Virus record (IMG/VR): IMGVR_UViG_3300025913_000090
Coordinates: 1 to 29,169 of that record
Source of the DNA: a virus
Reading direction: 5' to 3' (one strand)
DNA: 29,169 bases
Shown here in pieces: positions 27,724-29,169 of the stretch; the stretch's first letter is position 1; every line of letters starts with the position of its first letter. The translations under genes were made by a program, and so were the position numbers. The notes under the pieces are model-generated. The model had not been told where the DNA came from. It was given only the letters and a program-made list of their open reading frames with translations, and ran no database searches.

Positions 27724-28097
27724 CAGCGCCCGTCCCCACCAGCCCCTTGCTTGAGCGCAGCCGATCGCCCGAGGACTGGTGTGCGGCGTTCGTCGCTAAG
27801 GGTATATACATTTCCGAGCGCACGTTGCGCACGAAGGCTCGGCAGCTTGGCGCGTGCCATATCATCGGGAACGCCATGCTGATCACGCCCGAACAGATAG
27901 ACTTGATCCTGGAGGACAGCGCGTGCCGCTCGAAGCATATGCCCGTGGCAAAACATGGTGGGCCAAAGGGCGGGTCGAATACAACGGGCTCCCCATCACC
28001 GATTACATCCGGGAAAGCACTGGAGCATCTTCGAAGGCTGGCGCGCAACAATGGATCACCGACCGGACGGCGCTCGAAGAACGCCGCTACCTGTTAG
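27720..28097 (+). CDS. Excisionase-like HTH protein
   Basis: A 125-residue protein. Residues 15-68 (SPEDWCAAFVAKGIYISERT, LRTKARQLGACHIIGNAMLI, TPEQIDLIL) form a winged-HTH of the excisionase kind: a helix-turn-helix followed by a 'gac.iig.a.li' beta wing. The C-terminal 57 residues are basic and disordered and are encoded in the same bases as the start of the integrase, in another frame. Position just before int fits Xis, which directs the integrase to excise the prophage. Confidence 0.65.
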   Translation: MTAPVPTSPLLERSRSPEDWCAAFVAKGIYISERTLRTKARQLGACHIIGNAMLITPEQIDLILEDSACRSKHMPVAKHGGPKGGSNTTGSPSPITSGKALEHLRRLARNNGSPTGRRSKNAATC

Positions 28098-29026
28098 GCG
28101 ATGCCCATGAAGAACACGTCTTCACCTTCAATGACGCGGTCGTGCTGTACAAGCCAACGCCCGACATGGCGAAATATCTGATGCCGCTGGTCGCGCGCCT
28201 TGGGCCGATCCCGGTCAAACTGATCACACCGAAGGTCATCCGCGACCTTGGCCCCGAGCTGTACCCGAAGAACGCTACCGATAGCTGGCGCCGCTGGGTC
28301 ATCGCCCCGGCCCGCGCCGTCATCAACAATGCCCACGCACTAGGCCGGTGCGGCTATATTCGCGTTGACGGCTACCCCAAAGAGGAACGTATCAAGCAAG
28401 ACAAGCGGCGCGGGAAGCGCAGCCGCGTCGCGAAGGTGCCTGGAAGCTGGGAATGGCTGCTGAAATTCCGCCAGCATGCGAACAAGCGCAACCGGGCATT
28501 GGCCCTCTTGATGTTCACGACTGGCGCGCGGATCGGGCAGGCGATCGAGATGCACCCCACAGACCACCTGAAGCTTGACGAGGGCATGGTGTGCATTCCT
28601 GGCGCAAAGGGGCACGATGATCGTTGGCTTACCGTCCCCGAGGAATTGATTGCCGAGCTACGCGCACTCACACCGACCACCCCGCGCGGCTGGGATCGGC
28701 GCTACAAGGCCAACCTGCGGGTGTTCGGCTATGCGAGCAAGGACGGCCCCCGCAAGAACTGGATCACGGCGTGCAAGCGCGCTGGCATTCCTTACCTCCC
28801 GCCGCACTCTGCCGGCCGTCATGGCTTCGGGCAGGAAATGCGCGTGCGCCAGGGCGTCGACAAGAAGGCTGTCGAGAGCTTCGGCGGATGGTCCCCGCAG
28901 GGCGATATGGTCGACAAGATATACACGCATAGCGAGGACCACGACGGCAAGATTTTGGAGGCCTTCCGTACAGGTCTCGTACAAGCCGAAAAAAGCACTG
29001 GCCTCAAACTGGCAGAAATGCTATGA
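27923..29026 (+). CDS. int: Tyrosine-recombinase integrase
   Basis: A 367-residue protein. The GTG at 27923, with GGAGG seven bases upstream, is preferred over an ATG 69 bases further up. The arm-binding N-terminus has RGKTWWAKGRVEYNGLPITD and TGASSKAGAQQWI. Core-binding and catalytic domains follow, with Arg203 (TTGARIGQA), Lys229 (GAKGHDD), His295-x3-Arg299-His300 (HSAGRH), Trp323 (GGW) and the nucleophile Tyr334 (KIYTH). It inserts the phage DNA at a tRNA gene; the matching tRNA fragment starts 20 bases after the stop. It overlaps the xis-like gene by 175 bases. Confidence 0.88.
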   Translation: MPLEAYARGKTWWAKGRVEYNGLPITDYIRESTGASSKAGAQQWITDRTALEERRYLLGDAHEEHVFTFNDAVVLYKPTPDMAKYLMPLVARLGPIPVKLITPKVIRDLGPELYPKNATDSWRRWVIAPARAVINNAHALGRCGYIRVDGYPKEERIKQDKRRGKRSRVAKVPGSWEWLLKFRQHANKRNRALALLMFTTGARIGQAIEMHPTDHLKLDEGMVCIPGAKGHDDRWLTVPEELIAELRALTPTTPRGWDRRYKANLRVFGYASKDGPRKNWITACKRAGIPYLPPHSAGRHGFGQEMRVRQGVDKKAVESFGGWSPQGDMVDKIYTHSEDHDGKILEAFRTGLVQAEKSTGLKLAEML

Positions 29027-29046
29027 AAATTGAGGAAAGGGCAGAC

Positions 29047-29094
29047 GCCCTCCGAAGGCAGAGGCCACAGGTTCGAATCCTGTCGGGTGCGCCA
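29047..29094 (+). other. Attachment site: 3' half of tRNA-Arg(CCG)
   Basis: This looks like a tRNA from the anticodon to the CCA. The anticodon loop is CTCCGAA (29050-29056, anticodon CCG), followed by GGCAG, the variable loop AGGCC, the T arm ACAGG-TTCGAAT-CCTGT (29067-29083), the acceptor strand CGGGTGC, discriminator G and CCA (29092-29094). The 5' side of the anticodon stem keeps only three pairs, and no D arm or acceptor 5' strand precedes it. So it is an orphan fragment: the copy of the target sequence left at the integrase end of the prophage. Confidence 0.8.
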
Positions 29095-29169
29095 GTTTTC
29101 CCACGGCTTCACGTAGATTGGCCAGTTGGTACGGAAACCGTGCGGGCCTGCTGGGTGCGCCTCTCGTCA
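29095..29169. other. Probable host DNA flank
   Basis: The last 75 bases lie beyond the attachment core and are probably chromosome. I see no gene, tRNA or clear terminator in them. Confidence 0.45.

Noticed and set aside
29041-29094. A complete tRNA gene
   Set aside because: The acceptor 5' strand and D arm are missing and the anticodon stem is only partly paired, so it is a fragment.
28819-29112. A 97-codon minus-strand frame containing RQDSNLWPLPSEG
   Set aside because: This peptide is a known artefact made by translating the antisense of a tRNA 3' end. Here it comes from the tRNA-Arg fragment and the 3' end of int.
1-29169. CRISPR arrays, transposases or insertion sequences
   Set aside because: I saw no regularly spaced repeats and no transposase-like protein. 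The repeats found are single pairs inside genes.

Overview
The window is most of an integrated temperate phage (prophage) in a high-GC alphaproteobacterium, most likely a sphingomonad. The host call is an inference from base composition, protein style, a GcrA/Myb-like small regulator and the tRNA-Arg(CCG) 3' end used as attachment site. The prophage is cut on the left inside its late genes. Its right edge is seen, because the integrase gene is followed at once by an orphan 3' half of a tRNA-Arg gene and then about 75 bases of probable host DNA.

Layout. Positions 1-13383 (minus strand) hold the late module, read right to left: a 36-residue protein, an HslV-like Ntn hydrolase, small and large terminase, a small structural protein, a P22-type portal, a GroES-like co-chaperonin, a spike-base-like protein, scaffold, a second scaffold-region protein, decoration-like protein, a Mu gpT-like capsid protein, a zinc ribbon, P22 gp4-like and gp10-like neck/tail proteins, fibre-like proteins, a GNAT-like protein and an ejection-type protein. 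This predicts a short-tailed (podovirus-like) particle. Lysis genes are not in the window.

Positions 13560-13643 hold a putative leftward promoter followed at once by a good intrinsic terminator. This is the early/late boundary, just downstream of a 178-residue protein that sits where lambdoid phages keep their late antiterminator. Positions 13640-19107 (minus) hold the early replication and DNA-modification operon: small proteins, a DUF1376 replication-type protein with an HNH nuclease domain inside it, two DNA methyltransferases, a RusA resolvase, a Myb/GcrA-like protein and an HTH-like protein. Nearly all its genes overlap by a few bases.

Positions 19108-20851 are the lysogeny switch: a Cro-like gene (minus), a LexA/CI-type S24 repressor with a cleavage site and Ser/Lys dyad (plus), a two-helix membrane protein after it, and matching operators (ACCGATTATCGGT type) in the -35/-10 spacers of a leftward and a rightward promoter. 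Positions 20852-27723 (plus) are a tight operon of about 20 small genes. The recognisable ones are an RNA ligase, a Rad52-like annealing protein, SSB, a Ref/DUF968-like HNH nuclease and NinB; many others are unrecognised microproteins. Positions 27720-29026 hold an excisionase-like gene overlapped by the tyrosine integrase gene.

How it fits together: the repressor shuts both early promoters. After SOS cleavage the leftward operon makes replication, methylation and resolvase functions, and the rightward operon makes recombination and RNA-repair functions plus Xis/Int. The late module is then switched on past the terminator at 13.6 kb. All functions are inferred from sequence reading without database search.
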